A stretch of 64,000 nucleotides of DNA from Candidatus Competibacteraceae bacterium (GTDB lineage: Bacteria > Pseudomonadota > Gammaproteobacteria > Competibacterales > Competibacteraceae), in contig JADJQQ010000001.1 in the NCBI GenBank assembly GCA_016712625.1, positions 1,550,001 through 1,614,000 of the forward strand, written 5' to 3'. Each line of letters starts with the position of its first letter. The first letter of the stretch is position 1. The notes under the pieces were generated by a model. It had not been told where the DNA came from. It ran no database searches and was given only the letters and a program-made list of their open reading frames with translations. Of the stretch, positions 43,064-51,755 are shown piece by piece. Both the position numbers and the translations under genes were made by a program.

Positions 43064-45499
43064 ATGTCCGTTCGCCATTTAGGCCATCTGTTCAATCCTG
43101 CTTCGGTTGCTCTGATCGGCGCCAGCGAACGGCTGGGCTCGCTAGGCGCGGTTTTGGCCCGCAATCTGTTGGATGGCGATTTCAAGGGCGAGTTGTTTCT
43201 GGTCAACCGCCGGCACCGATCCATTTGGAACCTGTTGGTCTACCGCCGACTTGCCCAGCTACCGAATACGCCTGAATTAGCAATCATCCCCACGCCGTGC
43301 CGAACCATCCCCCGCTTGCTGCTCGAAGCGGGCCGGCGCGGGGTCAAGGTCGTGCTGATCGCTACCCCGTCCAGCGGGCGCACTGATGAGGAATCGGCCC
43401 TTTTGCAACGGGCATTGCGCAAAGCGACCCAATCTTATGGCTTGCGGGTGCTCGGCCCTGGTAGCAGTGGGATTATTGCCCCAGTGCGCAACCTTAATCT
43501 GTCATTGGTCGAGCGAGCGCCCTCACCAGGCCGCTTGGCCGTGATTAGCCAATCAGGACTGGTGTTGGCCCCAATCATGGCGTGGGCCAAGGCACAGAGT
43601 ATCGGGTTTTCTCGTGTCGTCGGAACGGGCGAGCAAAGCGATATCGATATCGCGGAGCTATTGGACTGGCTGGTCGATGATGCCGAAACACAGGCTATTT
43701 TGTTGGATTTGGACACGGTGCGCCACGCGCGTCCTTTTCTGTCGGCGGCCCGCGCGGCGGCTCGGCTCAAGCCCGTAATCGTGTTGCGCACCGGCCGGCG
43801 ACTTAACGGAATAGGGCGTCAGGTCGATGCGATTTACGACGCCGCGTTTCGCCGAACCGGCCTGTTGAGAGTTCAGTCTCTACGAGAACTGTTTGGGGTT
43901 ACCAATCTTCTGGCGCACGCACTGCCCGTGACCGGCGACCGATTGGCGATTGTGGGTAACAGCGGCGGGCTTGGCCTGTTGGCTGCTGATGCCGTCGGGG
44001 TTGAAGGCGGGCGGTTGGCTCAGTTTGGCGGGGATACCGAAGTCGCGTTACGCCATCTCCTTCCAGCCGGCGCCGCTGTTGGCAATCCACTCGATCTCGG
44101 TCGGGATGCTGATCCGGAACGTTTTGCCGCCGCCCTGAATATTCTGTTACAGGAAAGAGATCTCAACGGAATCGTGGTTCTCCATGCCTCTAGTTTGGCG
44201 GCCGCCGCCGAAACGACCGCCGCGGCCGTGAGCGAGGGCGTCGAGCAATTTCGTTCCCGCACGGGCGATTCACCGTGTGTGTTGAGCTGCTGGCTTGGAC
44301 AAAACGGTCGCCATCCCGCCTGGCAACGATTGCAAGAACAGCGCATCCCAACATTTGAGATGCCGGAGGATGCGATTCGAGCTTTCATGCAGTGCTGGCG
44401 TCGGGTGCAAAATCGGATCGGTTTGATGGCGACGCCGCCCCCTGTCGTGGATTTCTTCGCTACCGCCCCTGCGATTCCACCCCAACTGGTTCAGGATTTA
44501 CAGGTTCAGGGTCGCGATACGCCCGATGCGGCTGCAACCGCCGCCTTGCTGGCAATTTACGGTATTGTGGTTGCAGCGTCCTCGGTTACTGGCTCGACGC
44601 CGTTGGAGCTGAGTCTGCGCGTGATCGTCGATCCGCTATTCGGCCCGCTGTTGTTGCTGGGAACAGGCGGGCGAACAAGCCACCTGATCCAGGAAAGCGT
44701 GGTGGTGTTTCCTCCGCTCAATCCGGCGCTAGCGAGAGAAGCGATCCGGCACACTTGGATTTATCAAGTGCTGCGTAACGCCGATGTTGAGTGGTTGGAT
44801 GGTTTAATCGCGCTGTTGGTCAAGGTGGCGCGGCTGGTGGTGGATTTGAACGAACTGGTCGAATTGGAGCTGAACCCGATCCAGCTGTTCTCCAGCGGCA
44901 TCCATATAACCAGCGCCCGGCTTCGGTTGGCGGCGGTGGACCACTCGACCGACCAGCGGCTGGCGATTCGGCCCTATCCGCGCGAACTGGAGGAAATTTT
45001 GCCGTTGCCCGATGGATCGACCGTGCTGATTCGGCCGGTACGGCCAGAGGATGAGCCCGCGTTCGTGACCAGTTTCACCCAGTTATCCACCGAAGAAGTT
45101 CGGATGCGGTTCATGTACACCGTAAAGGAGCTGATTCACGAAGAAGCGGCGCGCTTGACGCAGGTTGATTACGACCGGGAAATGGCGCTAGTGGTGTTCC
45201 GCCAACGGCCCGGCCAGCCGCTGGAAAGCTGCGGTGTGGCGCGGTTGATGCGTGATGCCGACGGCGAACGGGCCGAGTTCGCCATTATCCTGCTCCGGGC
45301 AGCGACGGGTATCGGACTGGGCAGCCTGTTGGTGCGCCGGTTGATCAACTACGCTCGCCGCCGCGGTTTCCGTGAGCTGTTCGGAGAAATCTTGCGGGAG
45401 AACGCGCCGATGCTGGCCTTATGCCGGGCAATGGGTTTCCGCATCGAACCCTGCCCGGCAGATGCCGGCGTCATGATAGCCCGCTGGCCGCTGGTGTGA
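43064..45499 (+). CDS. Pat/PatZ-type protein lysine acetyltransferase (ACS-like domain + GNAT)
   Basis: Seen: an N-terminal CoA-binding fold (LFNPASVALIGAS, VLIATPSSGRTDEE), succinyl-CoA-ligase-like domains (VGNSGGLGLLAADAV), a degenerate ATP-grasp region, and a C-terminal GNAT domain (from about residue 650: LIRPVRPEDEPAF, IGLGSLLVRRLINYARRRG). PatZ and Pat acetylate lysines of acetyl-CoA synthetase and other enzymes, using acetyl-CoA. At 811 residues it is slightly shorter than E. coli PatZ. The start is the ATG at 43064 with AGGAG 8 bases upstream; an earlier in-frame ATG adds 16 residues. Its stop abuts that of convergent ampG (45499/45500). It could regulate the acetoacetyl-CoA synthetase in this window, which is inference. 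Confidence 0.9.
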   Translation: MSVRHLGHLFNPASVALIGASERLGSLGAVLARNLLDGDFKGELFLVNRRHRSIWNLLVYRRLAQLPNTPELAIIPTPCRTIPRLLLEAGRRGVKVVLIATPSSGRTDEESALLQRALRKATQSYGLRVLGPGSSGIIAPVRNLNLSLVERAPSPGRLAVISQSGLVLAPIMAWAKAQSIGFSRVVGTGEQSDIDIAELLDWLVDDAETQAILLDLDTVRHARPFLSAARAAARLKPVIVLRTGRRLNGIGRQVDAIYDAAFRRTGLLRVQSLRELFGVTNLLAHALPVTGDRLAIVGNSGGLGLLAADAVGVEGGRLAQFGGDTEVALRHLLPAGAAVGNPLDLGRDADPERFAAALNILLQERDLNGIVVLHASSLAAAAETTAAAVSEGVEQFRSRTGDSPCVLSCWLGQNGRHPAWQRLQEQRIPTFEMPEDAIRAFMQCWRRVQNRIGLMATPPPVVDFFATAPAIPPQLVQDLQVQGRDTPDAAATAALLAIYGIVVAASSVTGSTPLELSLRVIVDPLFGPLLLLGTGGRTSHLIQESVVVFPPLNPALAREAIRHTWIYQVLRNADVEWLDGLIALLVKVARLVVDLNELVELELNPIQLFSSGIHITSARLRLAAVDHSTDQRLAIRPYPRELEEILPLPDGSTVLIRPVRPEDEPAFVTSFTQLSTEEVRMRFMYTVKELIHEEAARLTQVDYDREMALVVFRQRPGQPLESCGVARLMRDADGERAEFAIILLRAATGIGLGSLLVRRLINYARRRGFRELFGEILRENAPMLALCRAMGFRIEPCPADAGVMIARWPLV

Positions 45500-46804
45500 T
45501 CAAGATTTGCCGGTTTCAGCGACGGTCGTCGCTGGCGGTTCCGGCGCATATCGCTCAGCCTCCATCCAACTCCGAAACCGGGTCAACAGCCATAGGCCGG
45601 GAACAGTGGCCGCCATGCAGAATAAAAAGAAGCCTTCCCAGCCCAGCCATTCAGCGAGATAACCGGTCGGGGTGTTGACCACCACGCGCGGAATACCCAT
45701 TAAACTGCTGAGCAAGGCATATTGGGTGGCGGTAAATTTCTTGTTGGTCAGCGTCGCCATGAACGCGACATAAGCCGTGGTCGCCATGCCGCTAAACAAG
45801 TTCTCGCTGGTGATCGCCAGCGCCAGACCCGGCAGGCTGTGACCGAGCCGCGCCAAGATCACGAAGCCGATCAGCCCGATGGCTTGCAGCACCCCGAACA
45901 GCCACAATGCGCGGTACTGCCCTAGCCGCAGCATCAAGATTCCACCGAGTAAACCGCCGATCACGGTCGCCCAAAATCCGAACAATTTGACGACGGTTCC
46001 GATTTCGGTCTTGCTGAAGCCCAAGTCCAGATAAAACGGCGTGGACATCTGGCTCGCCATCATTTCGCCGACCTTGTATAGCAGCACGAACAGCAGAATC
46101 AGCGCGGCGTCCTGACGCGAGAAATACTCCACGAACGGCTGCACCACCGCCTCGCGCAGGGTGCGGGGCGTGCCGGCTGGCACCAGGGGTTCGACGCAAA
46201 ACAGGGTCGTAATCAGACCGGGCAACATCGTTGCCGCCATCACCCAATAGACGGCGGAGAAAGGAATGAAATCGGCCAAAATCAATCCGCCGCCGGAGGA
46301 TAACAGCAAGCCGATCCGGTAGCCGTTAACGTAGAGCGATGCGCCCAAACCCTGTTCGTCATCGGCCAATGATTCACGCCGGTAGGCGTCGATGACGATA
46401 TCCTGCGAGGCGGAAAAGAACGCCACCAGAAACGCCGCCAGCGTGACCAGCGGCAAGCTTTGGGTCGGATCGGTGAAGCCCAACCCGACGATGGCGGCCG
46501 TGAGCGTCAGTTGGATCAACAGCAACCAGCCGCGTCGCCGGCCCATCCCCGCGATGGGGCTAAAGCGATCCAACAGCGGCGCCCACAGGAATTTCAGCGT
46601 ATAGGGCAGGCCGACCAATGCGAATAAACCGATGGTGCCAAGATCGACCCCGGCTTCCTTCAGCCACGCCTGCAACACCGAACCGGTGGCAAGCAATAGC
46701 GGCAGACCGGAAGAAAACCCCATGAGCAGCGCGGTCAGCATCCGCCCGCTAAGAAAAAGCCGCATGATGTCCCCGCTGGAGCGTGGAATGGGATCAGAAG
46801 GCAT
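45500..46804 (-). CDS. ampG: AmpG-family muropeptide permease
   Basis: An MFS transporter importing anhydromuropeptides for cell-wall recycling. Seen: about 12 transmembrane helices and AmpG features: MGFSSGLPLLLATGSVLQAWLKE at the first helix, PYTLKFLWAPLLDR, FSASQDIVIDAYRRE and a conserved FNLSGMATTAYVAFMA-like stretch reading FSGMATTAYVAFMATL. It is 434 residues long. Its start overlaps the xthA stop by 11 bases. A later Met (46765, MRLFLSGRM) is an alternative start. Confidence 0.9.
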   Translation of the reverse strand: MPSDPIPRSSGDIMRLFLSGRMLTALLMGFSSGLPLLLATGSVLQAWLKEAGVDLGTIGLFALVGLPYTLKFLWAPLLDRFSPIAGMGRRRGWLLLIQLTLTAAIVGLGFTDPTQSLPLVTLAAFLVAFFSASQDIVIDAYRRESLADDEQGLGASLYVNGYRIGLLLSSGGGLILADFIPFSAVYWVMAATMLPGLITTLFCVEPLVPAGTPRTLREAVVQPFVEYFSRQDAALILLFVLLYKVGEMMASQMSTPFYLDLGFSKTEIGTVVKLFGFWATVIGGLLGGILMLRLGQYRALWLFGVLQAIGLIGFVILARLGHSLPGLALAITSENLFSGMATTAYVAFMATLTNKKFTATQYALLSSLMGIPRVVVNTPTGYLAEWLGWEGFFLFCMAATVPGLWLLTRFRSWMEAERYAPEPPATTVAETGKS

Positions 46805-47567
46805 AGTCGTAATCCATCGTCAGCGGCGCGTGATCGGAAAAAAACTGTTTGCGGTAAATAGCGGCGGCCCGCACCTTGTCCTTCAAGCTGGGGGTGACGA
46901 TCTGGTAATCGATTCGCCAACCTACATTGTTGTTGCGGGCTCGACCTCGATTTGACCACCAGGTGTATTGGTCGGGTTCGGGGTTGACGACACGGAACGC
47001 ATCGACCCAGCCCGACGGACCCAACAACGTGTCCATCCAGGCTCGTTCCTCAGGCAGAAAACCGGAATGCTTGCGGTTGGCTCGCCAATTTTTCAAATCA
47101 ATGGCCTTATGCGCGATGTTCCAGTCGCCGCATAAGATGGCATCGCGGCCACTAGCGCGTATCGCCCGCAGCGGCTCGATCAGATGAGCCAAAAAATCGA
47201 ATTTCACCGCCTGCCGCTCCGGGCTGGATGAACCGGACGGCAAATAGGACGAAACGACGCTGAGGGAGTCGAACCGGGCTTCCAGCCAGCGGCCTTCGGC
47301 GTCGCATTCCGGCCAGCCCAAGCCGGTTCGGATTTCGTCGGGCTCACGGCGGGCATAGATCGCGACCCCGCTATAGCCTCTGCGCTTGGCGTCATGGTAG
47401 TGGCAGTGGTAGCCGACCGGGTGGAAATGGGCGGGCGGTAATTGGTGGCTTTGCGCGCGGGTTTCCTGCAAACAGACCACATCGGCATGCTGCTCCCTCA
47501 GCCAAGCGAAAAATCCCCTGGTGGCGGCGGAGCGAATGCCGTTGACGTTGAGTGTGATAACTCGCAT
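46794..47567 (-). CDS. xthA: Exodeoxyribonuclease III
   Basis: AP endonuclease and 3' exonuclease for base-excision repair. Seen: NVNGIRSA, CLQETRA, GYSGVAIYAR, GDWNIAHKAIDL, WRIDYQIV and the catalytic SDHAPL. The ATG at 47567 gives MRVITLNVNG as in homologues (257 residues). ampG starts within its last codons. It is divergent from pyrE, an arrangement seen in other gammaproteobacteria. Confidence 0.95.
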   Translation of the reverse strand: MRVITLNVNGIRSAATRGFFAWLREQHADVVCLQETRAQSHQLPPAHFHPVGYHCHYHDAKRRGYSGVAIYARREPDEIRTGLGWPECDAEGRWLEARFDSLSVVSSYLPSGSSSPERQAVKFDFLAHLIEPLRAIRASGRDAILCGDWNIAHKAIDLKNWRANRKHSGFLPEERAWMDTLLGPSGWVDAFRVVNPEPDQYTWWSNRGRARNNNVGWRIDYQIVTPSLKDKVRAAAIYRKQFFSDHAPLTMDYDYAF

Positions 47568-47650
47568 GGAGTAAGGATGCTCCAGTAGATAGGTCGCAAT
47601 CACGCTATGATACCGACATTTGCCCTTTTCAAGCTGTGGAATTAAGAGCC

Positions 47651-48307
47651 ATGCAGGACTATCAACGAGATTTTCTCGATTTCGCTATCGGTCGAGGTGT
47701 GTTGCGCTTTGGTGAATTCACTCTAAAATCCGGTCGGCTCAGTCCGTATTTCTTCAACGCCGGGTTGTTTGACAGTGGGGCGGCGCTCGCTCAATTGGGC
47801 CGTTGTTATGCCGCGGCGATTATGGAAGCGGGGCTCGCGTTCGATGTCCTGTTCGGCCCAGCCTATAAAGGTATTCCGCTGGTGGCGGCAGTCGCCGTAG
47901 CGCTCGCCGAACAGCATGGCCGCGATGTTCCCTGGTGCTTCAACCGCAAGGAAGCCAAAGATCATGGCGAGGGAGGATTGATCGTCGGCGCGCCGTTGCG
48001 GGGTCGCGTGCTGATTGTGGACGATGTGATTACCGCCGGCACCGCGATCCGCGAGACGATGCAAATTCTAACCGCCCACGGCGCAATGCCAGCGGGCGTA
48101 TTGATTGCGCTGGATCGGCAAGAGCGGGGGCAAGGTGATCTGTCGGCAGTACAGGAGGTTGAGCGCCGCCATCGAATGGCGGTGACCAGCATTGTTAGCC
48201 TGAGCGATTTGGTGGCATACCTGGGCGAGCGCTCAGAATACGCCGGCCATTTGGAGAAGATGCGGGATTATCGGGCGCAATTTGGCGTTGCGAGTATCGC
48301 CCCATGA
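47651..48307 (+). CDS. pyrE: Orotate phosphoribosyltransferase
   Basis: Joins orotate to PRPP to form OMP in pyrimidine synthesis. Seen: FTLKSGRLSPYFFNAGLF, FGPAYKGIPL, CFNRKEAKDHGEGG (flexible loop) and the PRPP-binding VLIVDDVITAGTAIRE. The ATG at 47651 gives 218 residues; an upstream in-frame ATG at 47636 is less typical. The stop overlaps the start of the cupin gene (ATGA at 48304-48307). Confidence 0.96.
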   Translation: MQDYQRDFLDFAIGRGVLRFGEFTLKSGRLSPYFFNAGLFDSGAALAQLGRCYAAAIMEAGLAFDVLFGPAYKGIPLVAAVAVALAEQHGRDVPWCFNRKEAKDHGEGGLIVGAPLRGRVLIVDDVITAGTAIRETMQILTAHGAMPAGVLIALDRQERGQGDLSAVQEVERRHRMAVTSIVSLSDLVAYLGERSEYAGHLEKMRDYRAQFGVASIAP

Positions 48308-48801
48308 TCGGTCCCCTGAAACTTTACGACGCCGCAACGCTGGATGCGCTGAGCCTGGAAGCGGCTCATTTGCCCCGACGGCGTAAGAATCTCAACGTGC
48401 ATCCGGTACTCGAAGATCCGGTGCAACGTTTATTCAATGCGCTAGAGCCTGGCACCTATGCCCGCCCACACCGCCACGCGCGCGATCATGGTTGGGAATT
48501 GATGGTGGTGGTGCGTGGCGCTTTCGCCGTACTGTTTTTCGATGCCAAGGCGCACATTGCGGCGCGGGTTGAACTGCGGGCCAACGACGGCGATTGCGCG
48601 GTGGAAATCCCGGCGTATGCTTGGCATTGCGTGGTGAGTCTCGCGCCCGGCACGATTATGTTTGAGGTGAAGCCAGGTCCTTATTCGCCGATCGAAGATA
48701 AAGACTTTGCATCCTGGGCGCCGCCCGAAGGCGATGCCCGCGCGTCAGACTGGGTTGGCTGGTTCGAAACGGCCAAGCCCGGCGACCATGGGCCGACTTG
48801 A
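48304..48801 (+). CDS. WbuC-type cupin metalloprotein
   Basis: A small cupin of the WbuC family, often in polysaccharide loci but also standing alone; its reaction is unknown. Seen: RRRKNLNVHPVLEDPVQRLFNALEPGTY, the metal-binding HRHARDHGWELMVVV motif (His/His/Glu) and the second cupin motif ending in IPAYAWHCVVSL. It is 165 residues long. It overlaps pyrE by four bases, so the two are translated together, though no functional link is obvious. Confidence 0.85.
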   Translation: MIGPLKLYDAATLDALSLEAAHLPRRRKNLNVHPVLEDPVQRLFNALEPGTYARPHRHARDHGWELMVVVRGAFAVLFFDAKAHIAARVELRANDGDCAVEIPAYAWHCVVSLAPGTIMFEVKPGPYSPIEDKDFASWAPPEGDARASDWVGWFETAKPGDHGPT

Positions 48802-48955
48802 ACGGTTTGGCGCGAATTTCGTTGGCTCGAACTGGCTTCATTGCTTAATGAGGTTTCGCGCTGGGCTGGCTAGCTTGCCATTCGGTTGATGCGAAAAACG
48901 GGGTCACGGTCGAACCTCGGAAATGGGTACGCGACCGGCGCGACGGTGGGTAGCG

Positions 48956-48992
48956 ATTGCCTGGTGGCATCCGTGGCAATGAGGGTTTTTTT
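48956..48992 (+). terminator. Possible terminator after the pyrE-cupin pair
   Basis: ATTGCC (48956-48961) and GGCAAT (48975-48980) can pair, followed by GAGGG and seven Ts (48986-48992). The stem is short and the loop is 13 bases, so support is modest. A separate perfect hairpin GCCTCCGC/GCGGAGGC (48997-49016, loop GCTG) stands 60 bases before the next gene. Confidence 0.35.
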
Positions 48993-49075
48993 ATCCGCCT
49001 CCGCGCTGGCGGAGGCCTTGGTCGCTGGGTTACAACCGTCAGAACCTCGACCGACCGCTAGGTGATTGATCGCTT

Positions 49076-50308
49076 ATGACCTCATCTGCTTTAACCGGCT
49101 TCAGCGCGCTGCGCCACCGCAATTTCGCCTTCTATCTCTCCGCGCGATTGCTTGCCACTATCGCCGTGCAGATGCAAAACGTGGCGGTGGGCTGGCAAGT
49201 CTATGCCATGACCGGTAACGCGCTCGATTTGGGCTTTATCGGCTTGGCCCAGTTCGCGCCCTTCTTCTTGTTGGTGCTGGTGGCCGGTCAAGCCGCCGAC
49301 CACTTTAACCGCCGTCTCATCATCATCCTTTGTCATGGCGTTGAATTGTTGTGCGCGCTGATTTTGCTGGCTTTCACCGTCGGCGGCTTTCAAGTCTTAT
49401 GGCCGGTGTTCGCGTCGCTGGCTTTATTCGGGGCGGCCCGCGCCTTTCGAATGCCGACCAGCCAAGCGATCCTAATGAACTTGGTGCCGTTGGAAAGCTT
49501 TGGGAATGCGGTGGCGATCAGTTCATCGACCTTTCATGTGGCGGTGATTGTGGGGCCAACCGTCGGTGGTCTTCTTTATTTGTTCGGACCCGCCGTCGTC
49601 TATAGCACGGCGGCAACGCTCTTTTTGTTGGCCATGCTATTGATCGGGCTGACCCGAGTCGAACAACCGGCAACCGTTAGGGAGACGCCGAGCTGGGATA
49701 CCTTGTTGGAGGGACTGCGTTTCGTCTGGTCGCGTCCCGTGGTGCTCGGTGCGATTTCGCTTGATCTATTTGCGGTCTTGTTCGGCGGTGTGACGGCGCT
49801 GTTGCCGGCCTACGCCAGTGATATCTTGCACGTCGGCCCACAGGGGTTGGGTTTGCTGCGAACAGCGCCGGGCGCGGGCGCGGCGTTGATGTCGATCTTG
49901 TTGGTGTTTAAGCCGATGTCGCGCCGGGTCGGCTATTGGATGTTCGGCGGGGTCGCGCTGTTTGGCTTATGCACCATTGTCTTTGGGCTATCGCACAGCT
50001 TCTGGTTATCCCTGATCGCCCTGTTTGTGCTGGGCGCTAGCGATATGATTAGCGTTTACATCCGGCATCTGCTGGTGCAGATGGAAACGCCGGATGCCAT
50101 TCGCGGCCGCGTCAGCGCGGTCAATGCCGTCTTTATCGGCGCATCGAACGAACTAGGGGAATTTGAGTCTGGCCTGACCGCCGCCTGGTTTGGTTTGGCG
50201 CCGGCCGTGGTGGTTGGCGGAGTCGCGACCTTGGCGGTCACCGCGATTTGGATGTGGCGCTTCCCGGTGTTACGTCAGATGGATCGATTTCCGGGAAGCA
50301 CGGCTTAG
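49076..50308 (+). CDS. MFS transporter, EntS-like (MFS_3)
   Basis: A 410-residue major-facilitator exporter with about 11-12 transmembrane helices. Seen: NFAFYLSARLLATIAVQMQNVAVGWQVY, the loop-2 region AGQAADHFNRRLII, and FRMPTSQAILMNLVPLESFGNAVA, typical of the enterobactin-exporter-like group. Substrate is not deducible. The GASNELGEFESGLTAAWFG stretch near the end is characteristic of the family. It seems to be a single gene with a hairpin-rich upstream region. Confidence 0.85.
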   Translation: MTSSALTGFSALRHRNFAFYLSARLLATIAVQMQNVAVGWQVYAMTGNALDLGFIGLAQFAPFFLLVLVAGQAADHFNRRLIIILCHGVELLCALILLAFTVGGFQVLWPVFASLALFGAARAFRMPTSQAILMNLVPLESFGNAVAISSSTFHVAVIVGPTVGGLLYLFGPAVVYSTAATLFLLAMLLIGLTRVEQPATVRETPSWDTLLEGLRFVWSRPVVLGAISLDLFAVLFGGVTALLPAYASDILHVGPQGLGLLRTAPGAGAALMSILLVFKPMSRRVGYWMFGGVALFGLCTIVFGLSHSFWLSLIALFVLGASDMISVYIRHLLVQMETPDAIRGRVSAVNAVFIGASNELGEFESGLTAAWFGLAPAVVVGGVATLAVTAIWMWRFPVLRQMDRFPGSTA

Positions 50309-50331
50309 CGGCGTGCGATGGCACGCGGTCC

Positions 50332-50971
50332 TTACTTTTTCCGTTTTTTAGCGATGGCTGCGAGTTCGATCGACGTGGCGACTTCCTGCAAGTAAGTTGC
50401 TTTAACCTGATTGCCTGCCTTGAGCGTACTGATGTCGATGCTCTCCGGCACCTTCAATGTGACGGCGTTTTGCCCACCGAGGAGTTTGACCTGACGGGTT
50501 TTTTTATTAACGCCGGTGACATCGGCAACAATCTCGATTTCCTTTACCCTGTGATGTGGCCGATGCTTGAGTCACCGCGCTAGCGTTGGTGCTGGCGACT
50601 GTCCGCCGTGAGGGAGCCGTTCTGGCGGCGTTCTTCTCAAGACTGGTCGCCAAAGCCTCGTAATAGCTCAACCTGACTGGGTCGCCAGCCTTGAACGTTG
50701 CCAGATTGCTTACTTCGTCGCCAACGGCAAGGGTAAAGATTTTATTGCTACCGCCTCTAACAATGACTTCGCGCGTGTCGGCGTTTACCGATTTTACAAT
50801 GGCGTTTCCGCGCACTTGATCGCGGCTTTCAATTTGGGCCGTGGACTGTTTTTGCGGCATCACGACGCTGGGCGTTCTACTCTGATCGGTTGGCATGGCG
50901 CAACCGCCCGCCAGCGCCAAGCTCAGTACACCTAAAATAGCGATGATATTTTTTGCATTTGAATTTTCCAA
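50332..50971 (-). pseudogene. Two-repeat lipoprotein with frameshift
   Basis: Seen: a lipoprotein signal peptide ending in LALAGGC, a linker, and a first beta-rich repeat (GNAIVKSVNADTREVIVRGG..LAVGDEV..FKAGDPVRLSYYEALATSLE). The frame then ends at 50507. In another frame the DNA continues as a second copy of the same domain (VKEIEIVADVTGVNKKTRQV..LKAGNQVKATYLQEVATSIE) ending in a Lys-rich tail at the TAA at 50332-50334. One indel in about 50540-50580 separates them. The two repeats match in pattern (VTGVN/VKSVN, TLKAG/TFKAG, EVATSIE/ALATSLE). Function unknown; probably an outer-membrane lipoprotein. Confidence 0.75.
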
Positions 50972-51171
50972 GACGATAATTTATTAAGGAATTTTTCCAA
51001 GAAGATATGCTTTAACCGCCGTTCACCAAAATTATGACACTAGCTCGGACTGAATGCTACCATCCGGTCACGGGTCCTTTATCCTCAAATCCTTAGTGAA
51101 GATAGTTCGGCGGGGATAGCGGTGCCGCCAGCGAGGCGTTGCAAGTGGGGTTCGCTGTGCCGGTGTGGAGC

Positions 51172-51645
51172 TTAAGGTCCTATTCTGATCGTAACGCCGT
51201 AACGTTCCGTGATCGAGCTATCGCCTTCCGAAAAACGCCAGTATTTGAGTTTGAGTCCGATCTCACCGGGCTGCCGGGCGGGAAAGGTGAAACTCCGCTG
51301 TCCCCGCGCTCCAATAAAGCCTTCGGTCGGTTCGGTGTATTGGGTGCTGTCCAGCGCCAACAAACGGCTGCTAGTTTCATCGATGGCCCAGGCGTGGCCA
51401 GTGCCGCGGTTTTCCGGCAAGCTCACTTGAAGGGTTTCGCCAACGCGAACATCGGCAGTGCGATTATTATCCGCTTTGGTTAAGCGCAGTACCCCGTTTT
51501 CGCGAATGCCTGCCGGGGGAACGGGGGCTGGCGCGGAGTCCTTCTTGAAGAAGGTGCAACCAGTAGCGAGCATCGCGGTCAACAGCGCAAGAAGCGCAAT
51601 CTGAAAGTGGCGCGGCTGAGGGAACAATTTGCGGATCATGGGCAT
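51172..51645 (-). CDS. Chagasin-like (I42) protease-inhibitor lipoprotein
   Basis: A lipoprotein with a lipobox LATGC after a hydrophobic signal, then one Ig-like domain. The three inhibitor loops of chagasin/ICP proteins can be aligned: a polar loop with ENRGTGHAW (normally NPTTGYxW), ARGQRSFTF (the G-rich loop) and KYWRFSEG (normally RPW). Chagasin-type inhibitors block papain-like cysteine proteases. The loops deviate, so activity is uncertain. Starts at 51645 and 51639 are both possible. Confidence 0.7.
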   Translation of the reverse strand: MPMIRKLFPQPRHFQIALLALLTAMLATGCTFFKKDSAPAPVPPAGIRENGVLRLTKADNNRTADVRVGETLQVSLPENRGTGHAWAIDETSSRLLALDSTQYTEPTEGFIGARGQRSFTFPARQPGEIGLKLKYWRFSEGDSSITERYGVTIRIGP

Positions 51646-51755
51646 CGGGCGCACCGAGGGCAGCGTGTCAACTAAGAGTAGGGGCAACGTGAGAGCGTCT
51701 CATGGTACCGCATCAGCGCGGTTTTCAAGAAGTTTAACGAGTGGAGAAGGTGAAA

